A stretch of DNA of 64,000 nt from Adhaeribacter radiodurans (GTDB lineage Bacteria > Bacteroidota > Bacteroidia > Cytophagales > Hymenobacteraceae): positions 2,418,001 to 2,482,000 of the forward strand of contig NZ_CP055153.1 of NCBI RefSeq assembly GCF_014075995.1, read 5' to 3'. A program made the translations under genes and the position numbers. Within the stretch, counting starts at the first letter, position 1; the number at the start of each line of letters is the position of its first letter. A model generated the notes under the pieces. It ran no database searches, was not told the origin of the DNA, and saw nothing but the letters and a program-made list of their open reading frames with translations. Positions 56,601-64,000 of this stretch are shown here, piece by piece.

Positions 56601-57068
56601 ATGAATTCGAATAACCCTTCTGTTGAAAAAACTGGTTTCCGCTACGGTATTTACGGCGGTTTAGCAATGATGATTTACTTTTTAATCTTAAAAGTAATCG
56701 GTTTAGATAAAAATGACACCGTCCGGTTCCTGGCCATGGTTTTTATTATTATTGCCGCTACAATGGCTATTTACTACTTCTCTAAGCATAAAGTAAAAGG
56801 CATGTTTTACTTGAATGGATTGGGCATTGGCTTTTTAGTAGGCTTGGTCGGATCCGTTTTTTATGGTATATTTTTATTTATTTACTCTTACTTTATTGAT
56901 CAGAGCTTTACAGCCGACTTGCGATTGATGGACCTTTTTGGATCTAACCTATCGCCTTTAATGATTTTTGGGGCCAATTCTTTATTGGGCATGATTGTAG
57001 GTACATTTACCGGCTATATTACCATGATGTACTTCGATCGTTCGCGCCGGGAAGCTAAAGATTTTTAA
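56601..57068 (+). CDS. DUF4199 membrane protein
   Basis: Integral membrane protein of 155 residues with four predicted helices (GLAMMIYFLILKVIG; FLAMVFIIIAATMAIYYF; GFLVGLVGSVFYGIFLFIYS; IFGANSLLGMIVGTFTGYIT). The arrangement and the KHKVKG loop match the DUF4199 group common in Bacteroidota. Function unknown. Confidence 0.85.
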   Translation: MNSNNPSVEKTGFRYGIYGGLAMMIYFLILKVIGLDKNDTVRFLAMVFIIIAATMAIYYFSKHKVKGMFYLNGLGIGFLVGLVGSVFYGIFLFIYSYFIDQSFTADLRLMDLFGSNLSPLMIFGANSLLGMIVGTFTGYITMMYFDRSRREAKDF

Positions 57069-57100
57069 TTTCTTCTGTAAAAATTTAATATTGTTTAAAA

Positions 57101-57130
57101 GCCGTAATCACCTGATTACGGCATTTTTAT
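57101..57130. terminator. Bidirectional intrinsic terminator
   Basis: GCCGTAATC (57101-57109) pairs with GATTACGGC (57114-57122) around ACCT, with a T-run after it and a TTTAAAA tract before it. It closes both converging genes. Confidence 0.9.
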
Positions 57131-57133
57131 TTA

Positions 57134-57535
57134 TTAGGGTAAAGGTTGTTCAAAAGTTATTTCACTAACCTGTTCTAAGGCATTAAACCGTACCAGTAAT
57201 TTATTTGCTGTAGATAATTCGAGTTTATTTTGGCATTGATTACCCGGTTGCACGTAATAATAATAAATGCGCTCATTGTTGGCCAGCAAAGCCTCGCTGT
57301 CCGGTTTGCCCAGCACTCCCATTAATTGCGAAATAGCTAACCCACGAAGCTTTGGGGTTATCTTTTTAACTTCCGGAATCATTTTATTTCGTACCGATTG
57401 GCAAGCATATTTATCATTTTTCCAGGCTTTCGAATCAAAATCCGGAAAAGTAACTTTAGACCGACAACTTCCGGCTAAGGTCCAAATAATCAAACAAAAA
57501 GATAAGTGGTATAATAACTTTTTAGATAAAATCAT
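57134..57535 (-). CDS. Lipoprotein of unknown function (BamE/SmpA-like reminiscence)
   Basis: Protein of 133 residues with a lipoprotein signal; probable lipidated Cys24 in LAGSC. The mature part has the pattern ISQLMGVLGKPD followed by RIYYYYVQPGNQC, reminiscent of the small BamE-like (SmpA/OmlA) fold, and ends in strand-forming residues. The match is weak, so only a possible outer-membrane lipoprotein role can be suggested. Confidence 0.7.
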   Translation of the reverse strand: MILSKKLLYHLSFCLIIWTLAGSCRSKVTFPDFDSKAWKNDKYACQSVRNKMIPEVKKITPKLRGLAISQLMGVLGKPDSEALLANNERIYYYYVQPGNQCQNKLELSTANKLLVRFNALEQVSEITFEQPLP

Positions 57536-57668
57536 TCATTTTTAAATTTAACTAACTACTTTAGATATAATGTTAAGTGAAAAACTTTTGCTTTGAAAGG
57601 ACATTTTTCGGAACAAATTAAATAAAAAGCTGCGTTTGTCGTTCAGAAAATACATTTATTACTGGCTA

Positions 57669-58469
57669 ATGGCTAAAAGATATATTTTTTACTTGTGCTT
57701 TGTTATTGTGAGTTTTTCTTATCCGGCTAATAGTTTTGCTCCGGGTTATTCAATTAAAAACAAATTCGAGGCAAAAAGCAGCTCCACTGATGAAATATCA
57801 GTAGCTGTTAAAACCCAAGCTTTCGAAACGCATTTGCATACTTTATTTACGCAAACCGGCTTAGACAAAGCTAATTTAGACTTTGTTCTTTTCCGGAAGG
57901 CCTTAGTAGGGTATTATAATATTCAAAGTAAACCCGGTAGTTTCATCAAACCCATTCTTTCCATTGTAGATTTTACTAAATCGAGCCGGCAAAAAAGGTT
58001 GTGGGTAATAGACCTGAAAAATCATAAATTATTGTTTAATACTTGGGTAGCGCACGGTAAAGGTACCGGCGATGAATTTGCCCGGGCTTTTTCTAATGAA
58101 CCTAATTCTTTTAAAAGCAGTCTGGGTTTTTATTTAACAGCTCAAACGTATTTGGGTAAGCATGGCTTGTCTTTAAAGTTAAATGGTCTCGATCAAAATT
58201 ATAACACCAATGCACTTGCCAGGGCCGTAGTAATCCATGGGGCCGATTACGTCAGTGCCAATTTTATTCAACGTTATGGTCGTCTGGGACGTAGTTTAGG
58301 GTGCCCGGCATTACCGCTAAAAGAAACGAAGCCCATTATCAATAAAATAAAAAATAATACTTGTTTGTACATCTACGGATCGGATAAAACCTATTCGTCG
58401 CCTTACTTAACCGAAGCTTCAGCAATTGATTCTTTTGCTGCACAATTTTTCTCGTTAAGCGCCAGTTAA
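57669..58469 (+). CDS. Murein L,D-transpeptidase catalytic-domain protein
   Basis: Exported protein of 266 residues with a signal peptide starting at this ATG (MAKRYIFYLCFVIVSFSYP). The C-terminal half has the L,D-transpeptidase pattern: LWVIDLKNHKLLFNTWVAHG, then VVIHGADYVSANFI and RLGRSLGCPALP, which carries the catalytic Cys in the SxGCP context. It resembles the murein L,D-transpeptidase catalytic domain family found in Bacteroidota. Role: peptidoglycan cross-linking or editing. The frame is open upstream via TTG at 57636. Confidence 0.9.
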   Translation: MAKRYIFYLCFVIVSFSYPANSFAPGYSIKNKFEAKSSSTDEISVAVKTQAFETHLHTLFTQTGLDKANLDFVLFRKALVGYYNIQSKPGSFIKPILSIVDFTKSSRQKRLWVIDLKNHKLLFNTWVAHGKGTGDEFARAFSNEPNSFKSSLGFYLTAQTYLGKHGLSLKLNGLDQNYNTNALARAVVIHGADYVSANFIQRYGRLGRSLGCPALPLKETKPIINKIKNNTCLYIYGSDKTYSSPYLTEASAIDSFAAQFFSLSAS

Positions 58470-58989
58470 GAAGTTCACCATATATTAAAACAAAGCCATT
58501 CTGATTTAAATCAGAATGGCTTTTCTATTTAGAAATTAATCTAAATCATTGCATTTAAAATTCTATTTAAATCGGTTAAAATAACCCAAACACTGCCTTT
58601 AATTCTAAACTAAAATTAAAAGTTTTAGCTACTTAGCTAATATAGTATTCTTCTTGCATCTGCCATTAAATACTAATTACTGTTAAAGATATTTAATTAA
58701 TAAACGTAAGATTATCAGCTACTTGGCCTTATTTCCTGAATTTACTTTTCAATATAAAAGAGTTAATATGGCATAGCTAATCAGGCTGAAACTATCCTTA
58801 CTAAAAGCCGTTCATAGAGTGATAACTTATTTATTGTACTAATACAAACCAATTTAAGAAATAGTAAATTTTGGAAGAGCTTTCGCCTTTTCTACGGATC
58901 TACTTGCTTTATTTTTTCCACATTTAAGGCAAACGGAAATATACTAATTTCAAAAGTATTGGTTTGTATGTAACCTAATTAAAACTATT
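58470..58989. other. Intergenic region, 520 bases
   Basis: Begins with the hairpin terminator at 58492-58530; the rest is AT-rich and contains no credible gene or site. Confidence 0.55.
58492..58530 (+). terminator. Intrinsic terminator, perfect 32-base palindrome
   Basis: Arms AAAGCCATTCTGATTT (58492-58507) and AAATCAGAATGGCTTT (58508-58523) are exact reverse complements, followed by TCTATTT. Strong enough to act in both directions. Confidence 0.9.
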
Positions 58990-59802
58990 ATGAGAGGAGG
59001 ATTAAGATACATTATTGCTTTACTAATTGCCGGCTTTTCGCTGGTAACATATTGGTGTAAGCGCGAAGAAAATACCGTTACCGGCGAAATGCAGCACATA
59101 GATATGACCGTTGATCAGGAAATTGCTCTCGGCTTACAGGCAGCTCCCCAAATGGCGGCGCAATACGGCGGCTTACACCCCGATAAGGAGGCAGCCGCCC
59201 GGGTAAAAGAAATTGGGCAGCGTATTGTGCAACAAACCGATGCCGGTAAAACTCCCTACCAATTTGATTTTCATTTACTGGCCGATGAACAAACCATAAA
59301 TGCTTTTGCCTTACCAGGTGGTCAGGTGTTTATTACGGCGGGGCTATTAAGTAAATTAAAAACGGAAGGCCAAGTGGCCGGCGTACTGGGGCACGAAATC
59401 GGACACGTTGTAGCCCGGCATTCGGCGCAACAACTAGCAAAAGCCAAGCTAACGCAAGGGTTAGCAGGAGCAGCAGGAGTGGCTACCTACGACCCGGATA
59501 ATCCGCGCAGTGTAGCCGGACCTATAGCTGCCGCCGCAATTGCCAAGCTAATGACCTTGAAATACGGACGGGATGATGAACTTCAATCAGATAACTTAGC
59601 GGTACGGTTTACTACATCTGCCGGCTACGATCCCAGAGCCATGGTAGAGGTTATGAATATTTTGGCTTCTTCGCGCGGCGGCAACTCCAGCACACCTGAA
59701 TTTTTTCAAACCCACCCGAATCCGGAAAACCGAATTACAAAAATTGAACAAGCCATTACTCAGGAATTTCCGAACGGCTTACCCAGTGGGCTTACTCCCT
59801 AG
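58990..59802 (+). CDS. M48-family metalloprotease, periplasmic
   Basis: Zinc protease of 270 residues with an N-terminal hydrophobic signal, ending near Cys23 (TYWC), possibly a lipoprotein. HExxH is HEIGH at 135-139; the downstream third ligand lies in DDELQSDNLAVRF, and HPNPENRI near the end is typical of the YcaL/BepA-type M48 group. It is predicted to degrade misassembled envelope proteins. Unlike the 549-residue M48 at 14135, it lacks TPRs. Confidence 0.92.
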   Translation: MRGGLRYIIALLIAGFSLVTYWCKREENTVTGEMQHIDMTVDQEIALGLQAAPQMAAQYGGLHPDKEAAARVKEIGQRIVQQTDAGKTPYQFDFHLLADEQTINAFALPGGQVFITAGLLSKLKTEGQVAGVLGHEIGHVVARHSAQQLAKAKLTQGLAGAAGVATYDPDNPRSVAGPIAAAAIAKLMTLKYGRDDELQSDNLAVRFTTSAGYDPRAMVEVMNILASSRGGNSSTPEFFQTHPNPENRITKIEQAITQEFPNGLPSGLTP

Positions 59803-59825
59803 TAACATTATTTAAATATAATTTT

Positions 59826-59880
59826 AAAAACAATAAACCGCCCTTGTGTAACCATTAGGCGGTTTATTGTTTTTATTAAC
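59826..59880 (+). terminator. Intrinsic terminator with 17-bp stem
   Basis: 59826-59842 (ends in AAACCGCC) pairs perfectly with 59858-59874 (GGCGGTTT onward) around a 15-base loop; the stem ends in A/T tracts. Confidence 0.9.
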
Positions 59881-60000
59881 CTATTCTCTTTAATTTTTAA
59901 TTCTATTGCTTAGTTTAATAATAAGCAACAATAATTAGATTTAACATTATCGTTTTAAGAAAGTATATTATACTTACTCTAACATCCGTATAAAACTCCT

Positions 60001-60906
60001 ATGCCAAAAAACATATCCTTCCAGAAAATCTTATTTGTAATCAATCCGATTTCAGGAGATGTGGATAAAAGTGATCTGGGAACTGTTATTTCGGAATATT
60101 GTCATCAGTATCATCTTAAATATAAAATTTACAAAACTACCGGGGAAGGCGATTTTGCTAAACTCAAACAACTAATAAAGACCTATGATCCGGACGCGGT
60201 TTTTGCTGCGGGCGGCGACGGAACAGTAAGCCTGGCTGCCCGGGCCGTAAATCACACCTCACTGCCTTTGGGTATTATTCCGCTTGGTTCCGGCAATGGT
60301 TTATCCAAAGACTTGGGTATTCCGCAAACCATAGAGGAGGCTCTGGCTCTCATCACGAATCATACCATAAAAGGAATTGATACTTTAGAGTTAAATGGGC
60401 ACCCGTGTTTTCACATCAGCGATTTAGGCTTTAATGCTTTAGTGGTAGCCCGCTACAGCGAGGCCGAATCTCGGGGACCGCAAACCTACGCGTTAATTGC
60501 GCTGCAGGAGTATTTAAATTACGAATGCCATAAATACCGGGTTGAGACTGATCAGGAAACCTTTGAAGGGGATGCTTTTATGCTCACTATTACTAATTCT
60601 AACGCTTTTGGAAGCAACGTTAAAATTAACCCGAACGGAATAATTGACGATGGCATTTTTGAAATCTGTTTAATTGAATCTTTCCCGAAAATGGCCGCTT
60701 TTAAGCTAATGTATAACTTGTACACCGAAACGCCCGAAGACTCGGAATACACACGTATTTTGCCTTGTAAAACGGCTACCATATACAACTATACTGATAC
60801 GTTGGCGCAAATAGACGGCGAAGTGGTAGAACTAGGAAGAAAAATTGAAGTAAAACTGCTGCCAAAAAGCCTGCGGGTAGTAGTGCCCACCGAGCCGCTC
60901 ACTTAA
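60001..60906 (+). CDS. Diacylglycerol/lipid kinase (DagK_cat family)
   Basis: Lipid kinase of 301 residues. The glycine-rich nucleotide motif GGDGTVS (71-77) and PLGSGNGLSKDLGIP (94-108) are the family signatures. Phosphorylates diacylglycerol or a similar lipid (sphingosine-like bases are possible, since many Bacteroidota make sphingolipids). Soluble or peripheral. Its stop overlaps by 4 bases with the end of the convergent phosphoesterase gene. Confidence 0.93.
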   Translation: MPKNISFQKILFVINPISGDVDKSDLGTVISEYCHQYHLKYKIYKTTGEGDFAKLKQLIKTYDPDAVFAAGGDGTVSLAARAVNHTSLPLGIIPLGSGNGLSKDLGIPQTIEEALALITNHTIKGIDTLELNGHPCFHISDLGFNALVVARYSEAESRGPQTYALIALQEYLNYECHKYRVETDQETFEGDAFMLTITNSNAFGSNVKINPNGIIDDGIFEICLIESFPKMAAFKLMYNLYTETPEDSEYTRILPCKTATIYNYTDTLAQIDGEVVELGRKIEVKLLPKSLRVVVPTEPLT

Positions 60907-62108
60907 AGCGGATTCATTTTCTTGCGGAAAGCAACGGTATACTTATCCGGTGTTCCGGGTCGGGGAGGTTCCAGGGCGCTTAACCATATATTTTCGGAAT
61001 TAAAGTAATCTACCACAAAAAAGCCTTTATGTTCGTGCACAAAGGTAGCCCGGCCGCCACTTTGCACGAATGCAGTTTTAGATCCCGAGCCGCTTACCAG
61101 GTAATGGTTGTTTTTAATGGCAAAATACTGCAGATTATGATCGTGGCCGGCGGCGTAAATAATATTCTTATGTTTATGAAATATCTGTAAAAGCTTTCTG
61201 CGAAGGCGCCGGTAACGCGGGTTCGACATGTCTTCTTCGGGGCCGTAGAGTTTACGGTAAACCGGGTAAATAGAACCTGCTACTGGTAACGGTACGTAAA
61301 ATTTTTTGTGAGCGGCGGTTAACGGAAATAGGTGTTGTTTTAAAGTAAATTTACCGCCATGCATGGCATTACTGTACAAAGGGTGATGAGCCGCAATAAT
61401 AATTTGCTTTTGTGGGTAAAGAACCAGCAATTCTTCTAACTGCCGGAAAAAATCAGCTTCGGATTGAGTACTGCAGTTAAATGTTTTTCCTATTGGCCGA
61501 ACTCCTTTTTGTACCCACCATTGCGTATTTATAAAAATTAACATAATGTTTTCCGACAAATGTCGAACTACCGGGCCAGGACAACCACCCGCTGGTAAAT
61601 AGCAATGAGGCCGGTTTAAATATTTAGTAATATATTCTTCTTGCCGCAGTACGTATTCCAAGCCATTTGCCCGGCCTTTGTTCCAATCATGATTTCCGCT
61701 GATAAAAAAAACCTGCCCCGGATATTCCCGCACCAAATCTAACTGTACTTTTAATCGCTTTTCGGCTATCGCCCGTGTTTTATGGCCAATGGGAGGTAAA
61801 CCAACCGGGTAAATATTGTCGCCTAAAAAAATAAGTGTACCATTATCCGGATTTTCAGTTAACCAGGTACGCAGCAATTTAACAACCGGGTCGTTTTGGG
61901 CATCGGTAATATTACCGGTATCCCCAATTAAGCAAATAGAATGTTGGGGTGCTTGTTTGGGGTAAGAAGGAGCATCAGAAAAGAACGAATTTGCTTTTTG
62001 TTTATAATAGGGTTTATACCGTAAGTGACGCTCGCGGTACCACGCATAAAGACCAATAGCAACTACCAGGAGGAGTAAGGCCGGTAAAATATATTCCGGA
62101 ATATGCAT
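60903..62108 (-). CDS. Membrane-anchored metallophosphoesterase
   Basis: Protein of 401 residues with one N-terminal membrane segment (about 7-24) and a calcineurin-like phosphoesterase domain: GDTG (62-65), GDNIY (96-100), GNHDW (138-142), IIAAHHPL and YAAGHDHNLQYF give the metal-binding Asp, Asn and His set. Substrate unknown; similar proteins hydrolyse nucleotides or phospholipid head groups. Convergent overlap of 4 bases with the lipid kinase gene. Confidence 0.9.
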   Translation of the reverse strand: MHIPEYILPALLLLVVAIGLYAWYRERHLRYKPYYKQKANSFFSDAPSYPKQAPQHSICLIGDTGNITDAQNDPVVKLLRTWLTENPDNGTLIFLGDNIYPVGLPPIGHKTRAIAEKRLKVQLDLVREYPGQVFFISGNHDWNKGRANGLEYVLRQEEYITKYLNRPHCYLPAGGCPGPVVRHLSENIMLIFINTQWWVQKGVRPIGKTFNCSTQSEADFFRQLEELLVLYPQKQIIIAAHHPLYSNAMHGGKFTLKQHLFPLTAAHKKFYVPLPVAGSIYPVYRKLYGPEEDMSNPRYRRLRRKLLQIFHKHKNIIYAAGHDHNLQYFAIKNNHYLVSGSGSKTAFVQSGGRATFVHEHKGFFVVDYFNSENIWLSALEPPRPGTPDKYTVAFRKKMNPL

Positions 62109-62165
62109 AACTTAAAAGCTGCATTTAGTTTATAATCAGAAAAGTAAAGTTTACTTAATAAATAC

Positions 62166-62801
62166 TTAAAAGTTCGGGGGAATCAGGTTTTTAAAATGGC
62201 CATTTAATTTAACCCGTTCTTTTAAGCGTTCGGTTTGTTCTATCACTGGTAAAATGGCAATTAAATGAGCCAATACCATTTCCTGGCGTTTGCTCTCCCG
62301 CCGAAACTGTAGCAGAATGTACTCTTGTTCTAAAGTTAAGCCTAGTTGGTGGGCAATGTCGTAAATTTTAAAATTTTCGGGCAAATTAATGTATAGGGTG
62401 GCGAGTCCTAGAATTTCGTACAAGTGTTGAATTTTCTCCTGAATTTGCACCTTCATTATAGAATCTTCATCATCTGTATCTTGAAGTACTTCTACTTCAC
62501 CGCCGGCGTATAATTTAAAAGGTAACTGCCGGTAAAAATTAATAATCCGGAACAAGTTGCCTCCTTTGCATTTAATGTCCATTTCGCCACCTGGGTACGT
62601 TTTATCTATGCTTTGGACATTCACTTCGGTACCGATTTCGCTTACTCCTTTTTTAAGAAAAGCGGGAATGCCAAACGGTTTACCCGCCGCGAAGCAATCT
62701 TCTACCAGTTGTTTATAGCGGGGCTCAAAAATGTGCAGGTTTATCTTTTCGCCCGGATAAACAACAATATTTAAAGGAAATAAAGGTAGAAAATTTGCCA
62801 T
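62166..62801 (-). CDS. LON substrate-binding-domain protein
   Basis: Protein of 211 residues made only of the LON N-terminal domain: NFLPLFPLNIVVYPGEKINL and IFEPRYKQLVEDC, then a helical part (about 120-190). It has no ATPase or protease domain, so it is the stand-alone type. Role unclear; such proteins may bind substrates or partners. It ends 57 bases before the start of the phosphoesterase gene in the same direction and may share a transcript. Confidence 0.9.
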   Translation of the reverse strand: MANFLPLFPLNIVVYPGEKINLHIFEPRYKQLVEDCFAAGKPFGIPAFLKKGVSEIGTEVNVQSIDKTYPGGEMDIKCKGGNLFRIINFYRQLPFKLYAGGEVEVLQDTDDEDSIMKVQIQEKIQHLYEILGLATLYINLPENFKIYDIAHQLGLTLEQEYILLQFRRESKRQEMVLAHLIAILPVIEQTERLKERVKLNGHFKNLIPPNF

Positions 62802-62941
62802 AGTACGAATGGAATGGTGTAGCCTCTTATAGATTTAACCAACTCCGCCCCGGAAAGTTAATGGTATGTATGATTAAATAAGGTAAAAAATGTATGTAAA
62901 TTTAGTTATTTCTGTGCGGAGAACCTTTGTATTTTTGGGCA

Positions 62942-63661
62942 ATGGTAATGAATCTGAAACTTATCCGTGACCTTACTTTAAAGTTGGTCTTACTATTATT
63001 TGTATTAAGTATTTTATGGGTACTGGTTTACAAATGGTTTACGCCTCCGGCAACCCTGCATATGATTGAGCGTCGGGCAAAAGCAGGGCAGGAAAAAAAA
63101 GTAAATCCCCGCATTCGGTACGACTTTGTTTCGCTGGAAGATGTTACCCCCAATGTGCCATTGGCGATAATGGCCGCTGAGGATCAACTGTTTTTAGTGC
63201 ACGACGGTTTCGACTACAAAGCCATTAAAGGAGCTTTTAAAAAAAACTTAAAAAGCAAACGTATTGCTGGAGGAAGTACGATTAGTCAGCAAGTAGCTAA
63301 GAACGTTTTTTTATGGCATGGCCGCAGTTACATCCGGAAGCTGGTAGAAGCTTATTTTACCATGCTCATTGAATTTTTCTGGAGCAAGCACCGGATTATG
63401 GAAGTATACGTGAATATTGCTGAAATGGGAGATCAGGTTTTTGGCATTGAAGCTGCCGCTCAAAAGTATTACCATACCTCGGCCAAAAATTTATCGGCTT
63501 CGCAGGCAGCATTAATTGCTTCTGTACTACCCAATCCAATAAAATATTCGGTAAAAAAACCATCCTCGTACACGTTAAAGAAACGCCGGTTTGTAACGCG
63601 TAACATGCGCCTAATGGGCGGCATTACAAGTGTAAAATTACTAATGCAAGACGCTATTTAG
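62942..63661 (+). CDS. mtgA: Monofunctional peptidoglycan transglycosylase (MtgA)
   Basis: Glycosyltransferase of about 239 residues (GT51). One membrane segment (about 15-32) is followed by the transglycosylase core: IMAAEDQLFLVHDGFD with the catalytic Glu, GGSTISQQVAKNVFL, and RIMEVYVNIAEMG with YYH later. It polymerises lipid II into glycan chains. The frame opens earlier at a TTG (62927); ATG codons at 62942 and 62948 suit the family start. It stands alone, divergent from the LON-domain gene. Confidence 0.93.
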   Translation: MVMNLKLIRDLTLKLVLLLFVLSILWVLVYKWFTPPATLHMIERRAKAGQEKKVNPRIRYDFVSLEDVTPNVPLAIMAAEDQLFLVHDGFDYKAIKGAFKKNLKSKRIAGGSTISQQVAKNVFLWHGRSYIRKLVEAYFTMLIEFFWSKHRIMEVYVNIAEMGDQVFGIEAAAQKYYHTSAKNLSASQAALIASVLPNPIKYSVKKPSSYTLKKRRFVTRNMRLMGGITSVKLLMQDAI

Positions 63662-63820
63662 TTGCTGGTTGTTGGTTGCTGGTTATTAGTTATATTCTTC
63701 TAAAAATTAAGGTTTTTCTTTTTGCCATTTTAATGAAGCTGATCTATTTAAAGAATATATAACCTAGCGAATGGACTGGAAACAAAGAAACTCTAACAAC
63801 CAATAACTAACAACGAAAAA
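63662..63820. repeat. Low-complexity inverted-repeat spacer
   Basis: GTTG/GGTT units at 63661-63693 face AACAACCAATAACTAACAAC at 63795-63814 between two convergent genes, in the same style as the spacers at 51775 and 48475. Confidence 0.6.
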
Positions 63821-64000
63821 CTAAACCGGTTCTTTGCCAGGTTCCTGGCCTTTGTCTTTTTCTTTTTCCGTTTCTATGGCCGGAATAGCTTCCTGGAAAA
63901 TTAAGCCGATTTGGGCTGCGTGTTCGGCGGCTTCCACGGTATTATCTACTACCAGCATAGGTACCTTATGATCTTTCATCTCTTCGGAAACAGCTATGGC
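63821..64000 (-). CDS. C-terminal part of an unknown protein (cut by the window end)
   Basis: The last 59 codons of a gene running off the window. Readable residues include EEMKDHKVPMLVVDNTVEAA and a Lys/Glu-rich tail (ETEKEKDKGQEPGKEPV) ending at TAG (63821-63823). The visible end suggests an alpha/beta domain with a charged tail. Not enough sequence for identification. Confidence 0.6.
   Translation of the reverse strand, partial: AIAVSEEMKDHKVPMLVVDNTVEAAEHAAQIGLIFQEAIPAIETEKEKDKGQEPGKEPV

Overview
The window looks like a chromosomal segment from a Bacteroidota bacterium of the order Cytophagales, most likely Hymenobacteraceae (an Adhaeribacter-like genome). This rests on recognition, not a search. 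The supports are two secreted proteins with C-terminal sorting tails of the type IX secretion system, many lipoprotein signals, absent Shine-Dalgarno sequences, a SemiSWEET, a DUF4199 protein, a YbiT-like ABC-F protein and moderate GC content (about 40 percent by eye). No rRNA, tRNA, CRISPR array or intact transposase was seen.

Layout. 1-8.5 kb: AraC regulator, Tat/lipoprotein hydrolase, a very large secreted subtilase with a seven-repeat propeller, and a methyltransferase. 9-16.6 kb: ECF sigma factor plus membrane anti-sigma-like protein, facing a secreted TPR-CHAT (caspase-like) protein that is divergent from a secreted M48-TPR protease, then two small paralogous proteins. 17.3-20.1 kb: overlapping lutABC lactate-utilisation operon. 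20-30 kb: SemiSWEET, DoxX, a TolC/RND/adaptor efflux operon, and an exported Nif3-like protein. 29.7-30.3 kb: two diverged copies of a non-coding repeat in inverted orientation. 30.5-37.9 kb: malectin/kelch secreted protein divergent from a GH106-like glycosidase, then a PAS histidine kinase. 38.3-40 kb: cold-shock protein and small unknown genes. 40-43.6 kb: a decayed zone. 43.6-64 kb: housekeeping genes (mnmE, thioredoxin-like, Nramp-USP, MntR, FabH, glycosyltransferase, DapD, 3-hydroxyacyl-CoA dehydrogenase, ABC-F, L,D-transpeptidase, M48, lipid kinase, phosphoesterase, LON-domain protein, MtgA), with strong hairpin terminators at several gene ends.

The most interesting structure is a 2.6 kb, very AT-rich island (41029-43661) at the 3' end of mnmE. 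It is bounded by a 48-bp direct repeat (45/48 identical) that includes the last codons and stop of mnmE. This is the same kind of site used by Salmonella genomic island 1. Inside are a broken HNH-type nuclease gene and a broken gene with a HEPN RNase-like Rx4H motif; no integrase remains. Next to it are two further pseudogenes carrying in-frame stops. The ancestral hairpin downstream of mnmE now lies at the far end of the island.

Working together: MntR and the Nramp-USP transporter form a manganese/iron homeostasis pair; LutA, B and C are one pathway; TolC, RND and adaptor form one efflux pump; the sigma/anti-sigma pair may control envelope functions such as the adjacent exported CHAT and M48 proteins (inference).
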